NCBI GenBank assembly: GCA_944320995.1
Contig: CALUJQ010000018.1
Span: 1 to 57,830, forward strand
Direction of reading: 5' to 3'
DNA: 57,830 nucleotides
Origin: an uncultured Barnesiella sp.
GTDB taxonomy: Bacteria > Bacteroidota > Bacteroidia > Bacteroidales > Barnesiellaceae
Shown one piece after another: positions 19,072 through 26,965 of this stretch (positions are counted from its first letter, which is position 1; each line of letters starts with the position of its first letter). Position numbers and translations under genes: made by a program. Below the pieces are notes generated by a model. It made no database searches and had not been told where the DNA came from. It worked only from the letters and a program-made list of their open reading frames with translations.

Positions 19072-20288
19072 ATAAAGAGACCATTTTGAGTTCGATTGAA
19101 GATGCTGTCGAAGATTTCAGACAAGGCAAGTTTTTGATTGTCGTTGACGATGAGGATCGCGAAAATGAGGGCGATTTTATCATTGCCGCCGAAGCCATTA
19201 CTCCCGAGAAGGTGAATTTCATGCTGGCCAACGGGCGGGGAGTGTTGTGTGCCCCCATTACGATGCAACGTTGTGAGGAACTGAATTTGTATCGTCAGGT
19301 AAATCACAATACCTCTATGTTGGGCACCCCGTTTACGGTGACTATCGACAAATTGGAGGGCTGTACGACCGGCGTGTCGAGCCACGACCGTGCGGCAACG
19401 ATTCGGGCGTTGGCCGATCCCTCTTCCACTCCCGAGACATTCGGCCGTCCCGGGCACATCAATCCTTTGTATGCTCAGGATAAAGGGGTGCTGAAAAGAG
19501 CCGGCCATACCGAGGCCGCTGTCGATTTGGCCCGTTTGGCAGGGCTGTATCCGGCGGCAGCGTTGATCGAGATATTGAATGAAGACGGGACGATGGCGCG
19601 TTTGCCTCAGTTGACAAAGGTGTCCGAGAAATTCGGGATAAAGATTATCGCCATACGCGATTTGATTGCTTATCGGTTGAAACAGGAGTCTATGGTAGAA
19701 CGGGGCGACGAGGTGGATATGCCTACGGAGTACGGGCATTTCCGGCTGATTCCTTTCCGCCAACTCTCCAATGGATTGGAGCATATCGCTTTGATAAAGG
19801 GCACGTGGGAACCCGAAGAACCTATTTTGGTGCGGGTTCACTCGTCGTGCATGACGGGCGATATATTCGGTTCGATGCGTTGCGATTGCGGGGAGCAATT
19901 GCATAAAGCCATGCAGGCGGTCGAGGCCGAAGGCAAAGGGGTGATTGTGTATATGAATCAAGAGGGCCGGGGAATAGGGCTCATGAATAAGATACGGGCT
20001 TATCGCTTGCAAGAGGGAGGGCTCGATACGGTCGATGCCAATTTGCACCTCGGGTTCAAGGCCGATGAGCGGGATTATGGTGTAGGAGCCAGCATCTTGC
20101 GGGATATAGGTGTTCACAAATTGCGGTTGATGACAAACAATCCGGTAAAACGCATCGGGTTGGAGGCTTATGGGCTGGAGATTGTCGAGAATGTTCCTAT
20201 CGAAGTGACCCCCAACAAGTATAATCATCGCTATTTATTGACCAAAGAGAAACGAATGGGACATACGCTGCATGTCGATGAAGAATAA
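19068..20288 (+). CDS. ribBA: Bifunctional DHBP synthase / GTP cyclohydrolase II
   Basis: Supplies both starting compounds of riboflavin synthesis: 3,4-dihydroxy-2-butanone 4-phosphate from ribulose 5-phosphate, and the pyrimidine precursor from GTP. The 406-residue protein has the RibB domain at about 1-205 with the acidic loop [11 protein letters not shown] (residues 27-37) and [13 protein letters not shown], then the RibA domain with zinc cysteines C261, C272 and C274 ([11 protein letters not shown] and RCDCGEQL) and NQEGRGIGL. Both halves look intact. No FMN riboswitch is visible upstream; expression is probably coupled to the overlapping LPS permease gene. Confidence 0.97.
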   Translation: MNKETILSSIEDAVEDFRQGKFLIVVDDEDRENEGDFIIAAEAITPEKVNFMLANGRGVLCAPITMQRCEELNLYRQVNHNTSMLGTPFTVTIDKLEGCTTGVSSHDRAATIRALADPSSTPETFGRPGHINPLYAQDKGVLKRAGHTEAAVDLARLAGLYPAAALIEILNEDGTMARLPQLTKVSEKFGIKIIAIRDLIAYRLKQESMVERGDEVDMPTEYGHFRLIPFRQLSNGLEHIALIKGTWEPEEPILVRVHSSCMTGDIFGSMRCDCGEQLHKAMQAVEAEGKGVIVYMNQEGRGIGLMNKIRAYRLQEGGLDTVDANLHLGFKADERDYGVGASILRDIGVHKLRLMTNNPVKRIGLEAYGLEIVENVPIEVTPNKYNHRYLLTKEKRMGHTLHVDEE

Positions 20289-20317
20289 GGCGTGTGTATT
20301 CTTTTGCCGATATAGGA

Positions 20318-20360
20318 CCGGGGGTGCCGAAGATGAATTTTCATCAGGGCACCCCCGGTC
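20318..20360. repeat. Long imperfect hairpin after ribBA
   Basis: ACCGGGGGTGCC (20318-20329) pairs perfectly with GGCACCCCCGGT (20349-20360), and the interior adds GATGAA/TTCATC around a TT loop, giving about 18 base pairs with one internal loop. No T tract follows, so it is likely an mRNA 3'-end stabiliser or part of a bipartite terminator with the next hairpin. Confidence 0.8.
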
Positions 20361-20373
20361 TTATAATAAGGGA

Positions 20374-20407
20374 ACGTAGATTTGCGTGATCTACGTTTTT
20401 GTTTTTC
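20374..20407 (+). terminator. Terminator of the LptF/G-ribBA transcript
   Basis: AACGTAGAT and ATCTACGTT form a 9-base-pair stem around TTGCGTG and are followed by TTTGTTTTT. It lies 86 bases after the ribBA stop and just before the convergent lipoprotein gene ends. Confidence 0.88.
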
Positions 20408-20413
20408 CCGAAA

Positions 20414-21289
20414 TCAATCCAGTTCAACGACCAGATAGCGGCTCAGACTCCAGAAAGTTTCCGGATTGGTAATTACCAAGGTGAGGTAACCGTTGTTGTC
20501 TTTTTGAAGTTCGTAACTTCCTTCGGGGTGGTTGGTCAACAGTTTGGCCTTCTTGCTGTCGAAAGGAATGTCGTGTAATTGCCGCATGTCGACGGACGTG
20601 AAATAGCTTTTGTTGAAATCGCCTTCCATGACTTTCTTCGAGGAGAAAAGTCCGCCGCCTTTGACAATGTTTTGTTCTTTCAATTCCTTGTTGGTTCCCA
20701 AAGCATAGTAAACGGTATTGAGAGCCTCGTCTTGGGTCATAAGCACCTCTTTTTGTTGCTCGTTTTCGGTGGTGAGGTGCTCTACCTGTCCGGTCAGATT
20801 GGTAACGGCCTCGTCCAACTCGGCAATGCGTACATCACGGCTGGCGAGCGATTCTTGCAAAGAGGTAATCAACTCGGTCTTTTCGGCGATTTCGCCTTGA
20901 AGCCGGGTAATTGTTTTTTGGAGAGCGGCCGATTGGCTTTTGCTTTGGTTGAGTTGTTTTTGCAGTTTGTCGAGACGTTCTTTATTTTTTTGTAGGGTCT
21001 CGGCCACCAAAGTCATGTCGTTTTTGATTTGTTCGCGCGTCGTGAGGGAAACTTCGCCATTGGCGTCTTTTTGAGTTACCAAGTAGTTTTCGGCCTCTTT
21101 TATTTGGCGGAATCCTTCTTCCACATCATTCATGAGCTGGATCATTTCATTGAAGTCGGCAGTCGTTTGAGCATTGACTTTGAGGAGAGAATCGTTCTCG
21201 GCTTGAAGTCTTTTCACTTCGCTCGATTGGTTGGTACAGCCAATCATCAAAACAGATGCTGCGATAGCAGCTGTAATAGCCTTTTTCAT
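20414..21289 (-). CDS. Coiled-coil lipoprotein of unknown function
   Basis: A 291-residue lipoprotein: signal peptide MKKAITAAIAASVLMIGC with lipid Cys18, then a long heptad-like region (about residues 24-180) rich in Glu, Lys, Gln and Leu (VKRLQAENDSLLKVNAQTT, LDKLQKQLNQSKSQSAAL) that will form a coiled coil, and a compact C-terminal domain (about 200-291) ending LSRYLVVELD. The C-terminal part resembles domains found on envelope proteins of Bacteroidales but I do not recognise a named family. It lies 17 bases after rsmI and is probably cotranscribed with it. A role as periplasmic spacer or tether is only inferred. Confidence 0.8.
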   Translation of the reverse strand: MKKAITAAIAASVLMIGCTNQSSEVKRLQAENDSLLKVNAQTTADFNEMIQLMNDVEEGFRQIKEAENYLVTQKDANGEVSLTTREQIKNDMTLVAETLQKNKERLDKLQKQLNQSKSQSAALQKTITRLQGEIAEKTELITSLQESLASRDVRIAELDEAVTNLTGQVEHLTTENEQQKEVLMTQDEALNTVYYALGTNKELKEQNIVKGGGLFSSKKVMEGDFNKSYFTSVDMRQLHDIPFDSKKAKLLTNHPEGSYELQKDNNGYLTLVITNPETFWSLSRYLVVELD

Positions 21290-21306
21290 AATTGTAGAAA
21301 TTAAAT

Positions 21307-22032
21307 TTATAGATGGGTGTCTTTGTTGTTATATTTGTTTCTTTTCGTCTCTTTGGGCTTTTCGGGAGCTCCTGCTATAATAATGACAATTTCGCCTTTT
21401 GGTTCATGCTCGGTGAAATAGGCAATTAGTTCATCGATATTTCCCCGCACGGTCTCTTCGTGCAGTTTGGAGATTTCGCGGCTGACCGATGCCTCCCGTT
21501 CTCCACCGAACGTCTCTTTGAATTGGGTAAGGGTCTTGAGCAGGCGGAACGGGGATTCGTAAAAGATGAGGGTTCTCGGTTCTTCGGCCAGCTCGGCCAG
21601 TCGTGTGGCCCGTCCCTTCTTTTGGGGCAGAAATCCCTCGAAGCAGAATTTTTCGTTGGGCAATCCCGATGCTACCAAAGCCGGGACAAAAGCCGTGGCT
21701 CCCGGCAGACATTCGACGGGAACACCCCTCCGCCGGCATTCTCGTACCAAAAGGAATCCCGGGTCGGAAATAGCCGGAGTTCCTGCATCGGAGATAAGGG
21801 CTATCGTTTCTCCGCCTTCGATGCGCGAGACAATGCCTTCGACCGTTTGGTGTTCGTTGAATTTGTGGTGCGACTGCATGCGGGTGTGTATGTCGAAGTG
21901 TTTCAGCAGAATGCCGCTCGTGCGGGTGTCTTCGGCCAAAATGCAATCGACCTCCCGTAAAACGGTAATGGCTCGGAATGTCATATCCTCGAGATTTCCT
22001 ACGGGTGTAGGTACTACATACAATTTTGCCAT
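21307..22032 (-). CDS. rsmI: 16S rRNA (cytidine(1402)-2'-O)-methyltransferase
   Basis: Methylates the ribose 2'-OH of C1402 in the 16S rRNA decoding centre using S-adenosylmethionine. The 241-residue protein starts MAKLYVVPTPVGNLEDMTFRA and contains AEDTRTSGILLKH and DAGTPAISDPG (residues 82-92), the diagnostic SAM-binding loop of the tetrapyrrole-methylase-like fold. Length is at the short end of the family (270-290) because the C-terminal extension is brief and lysine-rich (ETKRNKYNNK). It sits in the middle of a three-gene minus-strand operon, 9 bases after the acidic protein gene. Confidence 0.95.
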   Translation of the reverse strand: MAKLYVVPTPVGNLEDMTFRAITVLREVDCILAEDTRTSGILLKHFDIHTRMQSHHKFNEHQTVEGIVSRIEGGETIALISDAGTPAISDPGFLLVRECRRRGVPVECLPGATAFVPALVASGLPNEKFCFEGFLPQKKGRATRLAELAEEPRTLIFYESPFRLLKTLTQFKETFGGEREASVSREISKLHEETVRGNIDELIAYFTEHEPKGEIVIIIAGAPEKPKETKRNKYNNKDTHL

Positions 22033-22041
22033 GGGTCGGGG

Positions 22042-22971
22042 TTATAAGAAATGTTTTTGTACGATTTTCATAAACTCGGCGACCTCGGTATTCTCTTCGT
22101 CCCAGTTCAGATCGTTCAGGATATAATCTTCGGCCTCTTCGTAAGAATTCATGGCATCGATCAGGGCGAGGGTTTCGTTCATGCGAATGTCGCTATTCCC
22201 GAAAAGCTCGCGGCGGAATCGGAATCGGTCGTTCAAACTCAATGCTTTGCGCAACTCTTTGGCTTGTTGCCGTTGCAGGGCCTCTTCGAGGGTTACGGTC
22301 GAAGTCGTTTCGTCGGGATTGTTCGCTCCTGCACTTTCCTCCGAATCTTCGTATATGTCGTTTTCGTCGTACTCTTCCATCTCCTCCTCTTCTTCTTCCG
22401 ATTCGATGTCGAAATCGTCCTCTTTGTCGTTTTGGGCAATCGAGCGTTCTTCGTCGCTCAATTTTTCCCATGGATAGAGTGTGTCTTCTTCCGTTTCCTC
22501 TTCTTCTTTTTCTTCACACGCCTCTTCTTCACGTTCTTTGGGGGTTACTTCCTCTTTTCCTTGTTCCTCTTCACCCGGGGATATTTCTTCGGCGAGAGCC
22601 TTTTCAGGATTGTTGTGAGACGCTTCGATATGGATTGTATCGTCTTTTTCTTCGGGCTTTTCCTTCTCGGTATCCTCTCTTTCGGGCTCCGTAGATGTCT
22701 CTTCGGTCTGTTCGGGAGCAATCGGTCGGGTTTCTATTGTTTCCTTGGGGGTAGGAGCACTTTGGGCAAAAGGCTCGTGTTTTTGCAGTTCTTCCCAAAA
22801 ATAGGGACTTCGAAGGTCTTGGGTGGAGCGGGAGATCTCTTCGGCTTTTTCCTTGGCCAGTTTCAGCAGAATGCCGGGAGCGGCATCGCCCGATTGCTCA
22901 ATGACGAGCAGGAGTTCCCGCAGTTCGCCTAACTGGTTTATGATGTATGCGATACGGCTGTCTCGTGGCAT
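22042..22971 (-). CDS. Acidic low-complexity protein of unknown function
   Basis: A 309-residue soluble protein with no signal peptide. The N-terminal 55 residues (SRIAYIINQLGELRELLLVIE) look like a folded helix pair; residues about 75-205 are an extremely Glu-rich, disordered linker (for example ESEEEEEEMEEYDEND); the last 90 residues (LNDRFRFRRELFGNSDIRM to the end) form a conserved helical domain. I recognise the N- and C-terminal pieces as a Bacteroidales hypothetical family but know no function. First gene of the operon with rsmI; an RNA or ribosome-linked role would be guesswork. Confidence 0.78.
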   Translation of the reverse strand: MPRDSRIAYIINQLGELRELLLVIEQSGDAAPGILLKLAKEKAEEISRSTQDLRSPYFWEELQKHEPFAQSAPTPKETIETRPIAPEQTEETSTEPEREDTEKEKPEEKDDTIHIEASHNNPEKALAEEISPGEEEQGKEEVTPKEREEEACEEKEEEETEEDTLYPWEKLSDEERSIAQNDKEDDFDIESEEEEEEMEEYDENDIYEDSEESAGANNPDETTSTVTLEEALQRQQAKELRKALSLNDRFRFRRELFGNSDIRMNETLALIDAMNSYEEAEDYILNDLNWDEENTEVAEFMKIVQKHFL

Positions 22972-22993
22972 GGAATAAAATTTAGTTGTTTTA

Positions 22994-23001
22994 CAAAAAT
23001 A
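22994..23001 (-). promoter_or_regulatory. Candidate -7 box of the acidic protein-rsmI-lipoprotein operon
   Basis: TATTTTTG on the minus strand, 22 bases upstream of the start codon at 22971. No TTTG at the correct distance. Confidence 0.5.
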
Positions 23002-23049
23002 GGAATAAAATGATAGAAGTGTATATCGTATAAAATTTTTTTAGGGGGA

Positions 23050-24456
23050 TTACTCTTTTTTAGAAAGGATTCGTGTCAAAAGGGAGTCGATTTTGTATTT
23101 CAGTTGTGCGCGGGTGCAAGTGTAGTTGTTGACCAAGATAACAATTGCATATCGGTTTTTCGGGGTGGTGTAATAGCCTGCATAGGCATGCACGTCGCTC
23201 ATGCTGCCGCTTTTTAACCGTAGTTCTCCGGGCAATTTCCCGTTCTTCATAAACGAAGCGACCGACCCTTCTTTCCCGGCAATGGGGAGGGATTGGACAA
23301 AGGTCTCGGCTATCGCTGGGTTTTGAGCGGTCTTTTCGAGTACCCGGGCCAAGTATCTGGCCGATATTTTGTTGTTTCGGGCCAACCCCGAGCCGTCGTA
23401 CAGGAACAGCTCGAGCGAATCGGCGCCGTATGATTGCCAATATTGGCGGATACGGCTAATTCCGTTTTTCACACTCCCTTCCTTTCCGGTCGATAGGGCG
23501 ATGTGGCGGAGCAGACTTTCGGCATAGAGGTTGTCGCTTCGTACATTCAGGCTGCGTATCAGATAGGCAAGCGAGTCGGAAGGGTAACGTAGCAATGTGG
23601 TTTCTCTCGCAAGGTTATTGCCGGGGTGTGTCCCTCTCTCGATTTTTATCCCCGACAGGAGTAAACTTTCACTCAACTCCTGTATGAACAGGGAGTCGGG
23701 GTGTTCTATCGATAAAGAGAGCCGGCAGCGGTTTTTCCTTTTGGGAATAGTCCCGGCAATGGTATATCGATTGCCGTTGTGACTGACGGTAATATCCTCC
23801 TCTTCGCCTTTGGTCAGGTCGGCATCGACAGAAAAACGGTTTGCCGGGCGTATGCCGGTGATGTCGTAGTTTTTTCCGTTGTATAGCAGGTCGATGTCTA
23901 TGCGGTTATCTTTATAGGAAAATGCGTGGCAGCCGGTGCCATAGTCCCAAACCACATCTTCTACCATCCATTTGGGCGACACGGCATATCCGTCGAACAA
24001 CGAGTTGTCAACAATGATATTCCCTTTGATCGATTGGATACGGTTCGATTTTATCGATAGTACGACTCGGTTGATGAAATCATCGGCAGGACGGCTTCCG
24101 TAGGCCGAACCCAAGGAGGGGTCTCCGCCGCCCCGTATGACAAGGTCTCCCTGCAATGTGCCAGATTCGTCGATTGCTCCGGTATATCCTACTGTCGTGT
24201 AGGTGCGATACGAGGGGCCCAACAGTTGCAACGCTGTTGCCGTGGTAATGATTTTGACGGTCGATGCCGGAATGATGGCTTGACGGTCGTTGAACGAGGC
24301 GACGGTCTCGCCGGTTGTTACATCTGTGATGCAGACTCCAACCGAAGCCGGTATGAGTGAAGGGTCGGAGGTAAATGACCCGATTGCTTGTTGCGGTAAA
24401 GCGAGGTTGGCCAGCGACAACAAGAAAAACAAATGCAGGACGATTGCTTTTTTCAT
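23050..24456 (-). CDS. dacB: D-alanyl-D-alanine carboxypeptidase/endopeptidase (PBP4 family)
   Basis: Periplasmic low-molecular-mass penicillin-binding protein that trims or opens peptidoglycan cross-links. The start is the ATG at 24456 (MKKAIVLHLFFLLSL), which gives a proper signal peptide; the longer frame adds 63 residues without support and would begin upstream of the promoter. The 468-residue protein carries all three active-site motifs: STVK near residue 65 with the nucleophile serine, SDN near residue 307, and KSG near residue 416. The large insertion between the first two motifs is characteristic of class C (PBP4) enzymes. Single-gene unit with its own good promoter. Confidence 0.93.
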   Translation of the reverse strand: MKKAIVLHLFFLLSLANLALPQQAIGSFTSDPSLIPASVGVCITDVTTGETVASFNDRQAIIPASTVKIITTATALQLLGPSYRTYTTVGYTGAIDESGTLQGDLVIRGGGDPSLGSAYGSRPADDFINRVVLSIKSNRIQSIKGNIIVDNSLFDGYAVSPKWMVEDVVWDYGTGCHAFSYKDNRIDIDLLYNGKNYDITGIRPANRFSVDADLTKGEEEDITVSHNGNRYTIAGTIPKRKNRCRLSLSIEHPDSLFIQELSESLLLSGIKIERGTHPGNNLARETTLLRYPSDSLAYLIRSLNVRSDNLYAESLLRHIALSTGKEGSVKNGISRIRQYWQSYGADSLELFLYDGSGLARNNKISARYLARVLEKTAQNPAIAETFVQSLPIAGKEGSVASFMKNGKLPGELRLKSGSMSDVHAYAGYYTTPKNRYAIVILVNNYTCTRAQLKYKIDSLLTRILSKKE

Positions 24457-24478
24457 TGCTTTTTGAAAATAATAGATA

Positions 24479-24509
24479 CAAAGATAATGGAAACGGTGGC
24501 AAATGCAAA
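24479..24509 (-). promoter_or_regulatory. Promoter of dacB
   Basis: On the minus strand: TTTG (24506-24509), 19-base spacer, TATCTTTG (24479-24486). Both elements are perfect matches to the Bacteroidota consensus. Confidence 0.85.
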
Positions 24510-24638
24510 TCGGTTTGTGCGGGCTTGTGATTACAATTTTTCGAGAGGAAGCATGCCGTGCGGAATCGTATAGAGCCTTGCTGGGGGAGAGGTGTGGGAT
24601 AGAATGTGTTTTCGGGAAGAGAAATAGGGATATAAAGG

Positions 24639-24669
24639 TTGTCAAAGTCGAACTATCTTTTTACTTTTG
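24639..24669 (+). promoter_or_regulatory. Promoter of tdk
   Basis: GTTG (24639-24642), 19-base spacer, TACTTTTG (24662-24669). It excludes the upstream in-frame start of the longer open frame, so the tdk start is 24702. Confidence 0.75.
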
Positions 24670-24701
24670 TTGAAAAATATAAAATAGATACAACAGTCAT
24701 T

Positions 24702-25304
24702 ATGGTTTTGACCGAAAGTAATTACGAGACGAATCGCCGGGGAAGCATAGAGGTGATATGCGGGTCGATGTTCTCGGGGAAGACCGAGGAACTCATTCGC
24801 CGTTTGAAACGCGCGAAAATTGCCCGTCAACGAGTTGAGATTTTCAAGCCCGCTATCGATGTGCGGTATTCCGAGGAGAATATTGTTTCACACGATAGTA
24901 CCTCGATTCTTTCCACTCCGGTTGAAAATTCTCACAGCATATTGCTGATGGCCTCGGGTGTCGATGTCGTGGGCATCGACGAGGCCCAGTTTTTTGATGA
25001 AGGAATTGTCGAGGTCTGCTCCGAGTTGGCCAACAATGGGACTCGGGTGATCGTCGCCGGGTTGGATATGGATTTCCGCAGGATACCTTTCGGCCCTATG
25101 CCGGCACTGTTGGCCATAGCCGACGATGTGTATAAAGTTCATGCCATTTGTGTGAAGTGCGGGCATTTGGCCAATTACTCCTATCGGTTGGTCGATAACG
25201 ACAAACGGGTATTGCTGGGTGAGAAGAACGAGTACCAGCCGTTGTGCCGCCGATGCTATTTGCAGGAGATACAGGCTCGGGAAGATAAAGGGCATGCCGT
25301 GTAA
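24702..25304 (+). CDS. tdk: Thymidine kinase, type II
   Basis: Phosphorylates thymidine to dTMP in pyrimidine salvage. The 200-residue protein begins at the ATG at 24702 ([14 protein letters not shown]). It shows Walker A GSMFSGKT (residues 21-28), the acidic DEAQFF motif, [15 protein letters not shown], and four zinc-site cysteines in CVKCG and CRRCY, the pattern of the tetrameric type II enzyme. No disruption. The AI-2E transporter gene follows after 51 bases. Confidence 0.96.
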   Translation: MVLTESNYETNRRGSIEVICGSMFSGKTEELIRRLKRAKIARQRVEIFKPAIDVRYSEENIVSHDSTSILSTPVENSHSILLMASGVDVVGIDEAQFFDEGIVEVCSELANNGTRVIVAGLDMDFRRIPFGPMPALLAIADDVYKVHAICVKCGHLANYSYRLVDNDKRVLLGEKNEYQPLCRRCYLQEIQAREDKGHAV

Positions 25305-25355
25305 AACTCCCGTCGTGGGTATTTTGTTATGTAGTGTATCATTAATTTTATTGTC

Positions 25356-26489
25356 ATGATAGAGCGGCAACCATATACATTCGATCGAGTTATCCGTATT
25401 TTATTCGGAGTTGTTATTGCAGTAGGGTTGTTTTATTTGATCTATGTCCTTCGGGACGCATTGCTCCCGTTTCTTGTCGCATGGATTGTGGCCTATATGC
25501 TCAACCCTTTGGTGGTCTATAACAAACGGGTGTTCAAGTTGAAGGGCAGGGTGATTGCTATTGCACTTGCTTTTTTGGAGGTGCTGATAACTCTTTCGCT
25601 TCTGGGGGTATTGCTCCTTCCGTCGATTTTTGACGAAATCGGTCACATGAGGCAATTGATGAGCGATTATGTGTATAATTCTTCGAGCATACCTTTCCTC
25701 CCGCAGGCGGTACACGATTTTATCCGTCAGAATGTGGATTTCTCCGAGTTGTCGGGGTTGCTTAGTAGGGAGCAGTGGCTCTCGATTATTGAGAATAGTT
25801 TCTCGGGTGCATGGGGGGTTATTACAGGTTCGGTAGGCGAGATTGTCAATATTGTCAGTTGGTTGATCGTGTTGCTGTATATTGTCTTTATTTTACTCGA
25901 TTATGATAAGATCCTCGCAGGGTTTCAGCGCATGATTCCGCAGAAATACCGTCCTATGGTCGTTTCGGTAGTCAACGACATAGAAGATAGTATGAATCGT
26001 TATTTCCGAGGTCAGGCATTGGTCGCCGGATTGGTGGGAGTGTTGTTCAGTATCGGATTTATGATTGTGGGTTTACCGTTGGGTATTGTTTTGGGTTTGT
26101 TTATCGGGGTGTTGAATATGGTGCCTTATTTACAACTTGTAGGTATCATTCCCACGATTTTGTTGTGCCTTGTCTCGGCATCGGATACGGGGAGTAGTTT
26201 TTGGTTGCTTTTCGGAGCTTGTATATTGGTTTTTATCGTTGTCCAGATTATCGAAGATGTCTTTATCGTTCCCAGAGTTATGGGTAAGGTTACAGGCCTG
26301 AATCCGGCTATTATATTGCTGTCATTGTCGATTTGGGGTACGTTACTCGGTTTTGTCGGCATGATTATTGCTTTGCCGCTCACCACGTTGTGCCTCTCGT
26401 ATTACGAGCGCTATGTGATAGGGGACGATGTCGTGAATCCTACCGAACAGAATGTTGATACGGCCGAATCAGAAAAGGCTCCGGAATAA
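25356..26489 (+). CDS. AI-2E family transporter (PerM-like permease)
   Basis: A 377-residue protein with eight membrane segments. Hallmarks of the family are the paired N-terminal helices with PFLVAWIVAYMLNPLV, an extracytoplasmic helical region (about 100-150) and the C-terminal GLFIGVLNMVPYLQLVGII with a later GLNPAIILLSLSIWGTLLGFVGMI. Family members are grouped with the TqsA/YdgG autoinducer-2 exporters, but others move sodium/protons and the substrate of this one cannot be told. Probably cotranscribed with tdk. The last 25 residues are acidic and cytosolic. Confidence 0.88.
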   Translation: MIERQPYTFDRVIRILFGVVIAVGLFYLIYVLRDALLPFLVAWIVAYMLNPLVVYNKRVFKLKGRVIAIALAFLEVLITLSLLGVLLLPSIFDEIGHMRQLMSDYVYNSSSIPFLPQAVHDFIRQNVDFSELSGLLSREQWLSIIENSFSGAWGVITGSVGEIVNIVSWLIVLLYIVFILLDYDKILAGFQRMIPQKYRPMVVSVVNDIEDSMNRYFRGQALVAGLVGVLFSIGFMIVGLPLGIVLGLFIGVLNMVPYLQLVGIIPTILLCLVSASDTGSSFWLLFGACILVFIVVQIIEDVFIVPRVMGKVTGLNPAIILLSLSIWGTLLGFVGMIIALPLTTLCLSYYERYVIGDDVVNPTEQNVDTAESEKAPE

Positions 26490-26526
26490 AATTCTGCTTT
26501 TTCTGCATATTTTGTGGAGATATAAT

Positions 26527-26557
26527 TTTGTAAAGAAAAAAAATAGTTGTACTTTTG
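26527..26557 (+). promoter_or_regulatory. Promoter of tRNA-Lys
   Basis: TTTG (26527-26530), 19-base spacer, TACTTTTG (26550-26557). The transcript start would fall at about 26560-26563, and the leader GCTTTTCCAAAAAGC can fold into a small hairpin ahead of the tRNA. Confidence 0.88.
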
Positions 26558-26586
26558 CAACGCTTTTCCAAAAAGCACCAAGGTTA

Positions 26587-26659
26587 GATTCGCTAGCTCA
26601 GCTGGTAGAGCACAACACTTTTAATGTTGGGGTCTTGGGTTCGAGCCCCAAGCGGATCA
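26587..26659 (+). tRNA. tRNA-Lys (anticodon UUU)
   Basis: A complete cloverleaf: acceptor arm GATTCGC/GCGGATC with one T-G wobble, D arm GCTC...GAGC with GG in the loop, anticodon arm CAACA-CTTTTAA-TGTTG (anticodon TTT), T arm TTGGG-TTCGAGC-CCCAA, discriminator A. The next bases are CCG, so the final A of CCA is not encoded and must be added by tRNA nucleotidyltransferase. Own promoter and terminator. Confidence 0.97.
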
Positions 26660-26664
26660 CCGAA

Positions 26665-26703
26665 AAAGGCGCCTGTGAATTTATCACAGGCGCCTTTCTT
26701 TTG
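26665..26703 (+). terminator. Terminator of tRNA-Lys
   Basis: GGCGCCTGTGA and TCACAGGCGCC pair perfectly over 11 base pairs around ATTTA, flanked by AAA upstream and TTTCTTTT downstream. It begins six bases after the tRNA. Confidence 0.93.
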
Positions 26704-26840
26704 TCGCAACGATAATTACTCTTCTTTTCAGAATTGATGTAAAAATATTTTGGAAGGCCCAGTGCCGGGTAAGAGTGTTTTGTGACCGCCCCGATATTTC
26801 TTGTTGTGAGCAGGGGGGAGGAAGAACGGTATCATAAATT
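26704..26840. other. Intergenic stretch with nothing recognised
   Basis: Between the tRNA terminator and the terminator of the convergent DUF5723 operon I see no open frame with family support, no promoter with both boxes, and no strong inverted repeat. Confidence 0.6.
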
Positions 26841-26876
26841 AAAAAACAAAGAGCCCGGTGAAATACCGAACTCTTT
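26841..26876 (-). terminator. Terminator of the DUF5723 operon
   Basis: On the minus strand AAAGAGTTCGGT pairs with ACCGGGCTCTTT (12 pairs, two of them T-G) around ATTTC, followed by G and six T. It lies 89 bases beyond the stop codon of the barrel gene. Confidence 0.88.
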
Positions 26877-26965
26877 GCCAATGAGTCTTTTATTAATTGG
26901 TCCGATTTTTGGGGACGCTTCAAAATGAAATATTGATGCAGCCCTTTCTGTTTTTATTCGACATA

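Noticed and set aside
18990..20228. 412-residue open frame opposite ribBA
   Set aside because: Antisense of a well-conserved gene; no recognisable protein pattern.
26452..26715. 87-codon frame covering tRNA-Lys
   Set aside because: It runs through a tRNA and its terminator and has no protein signature.
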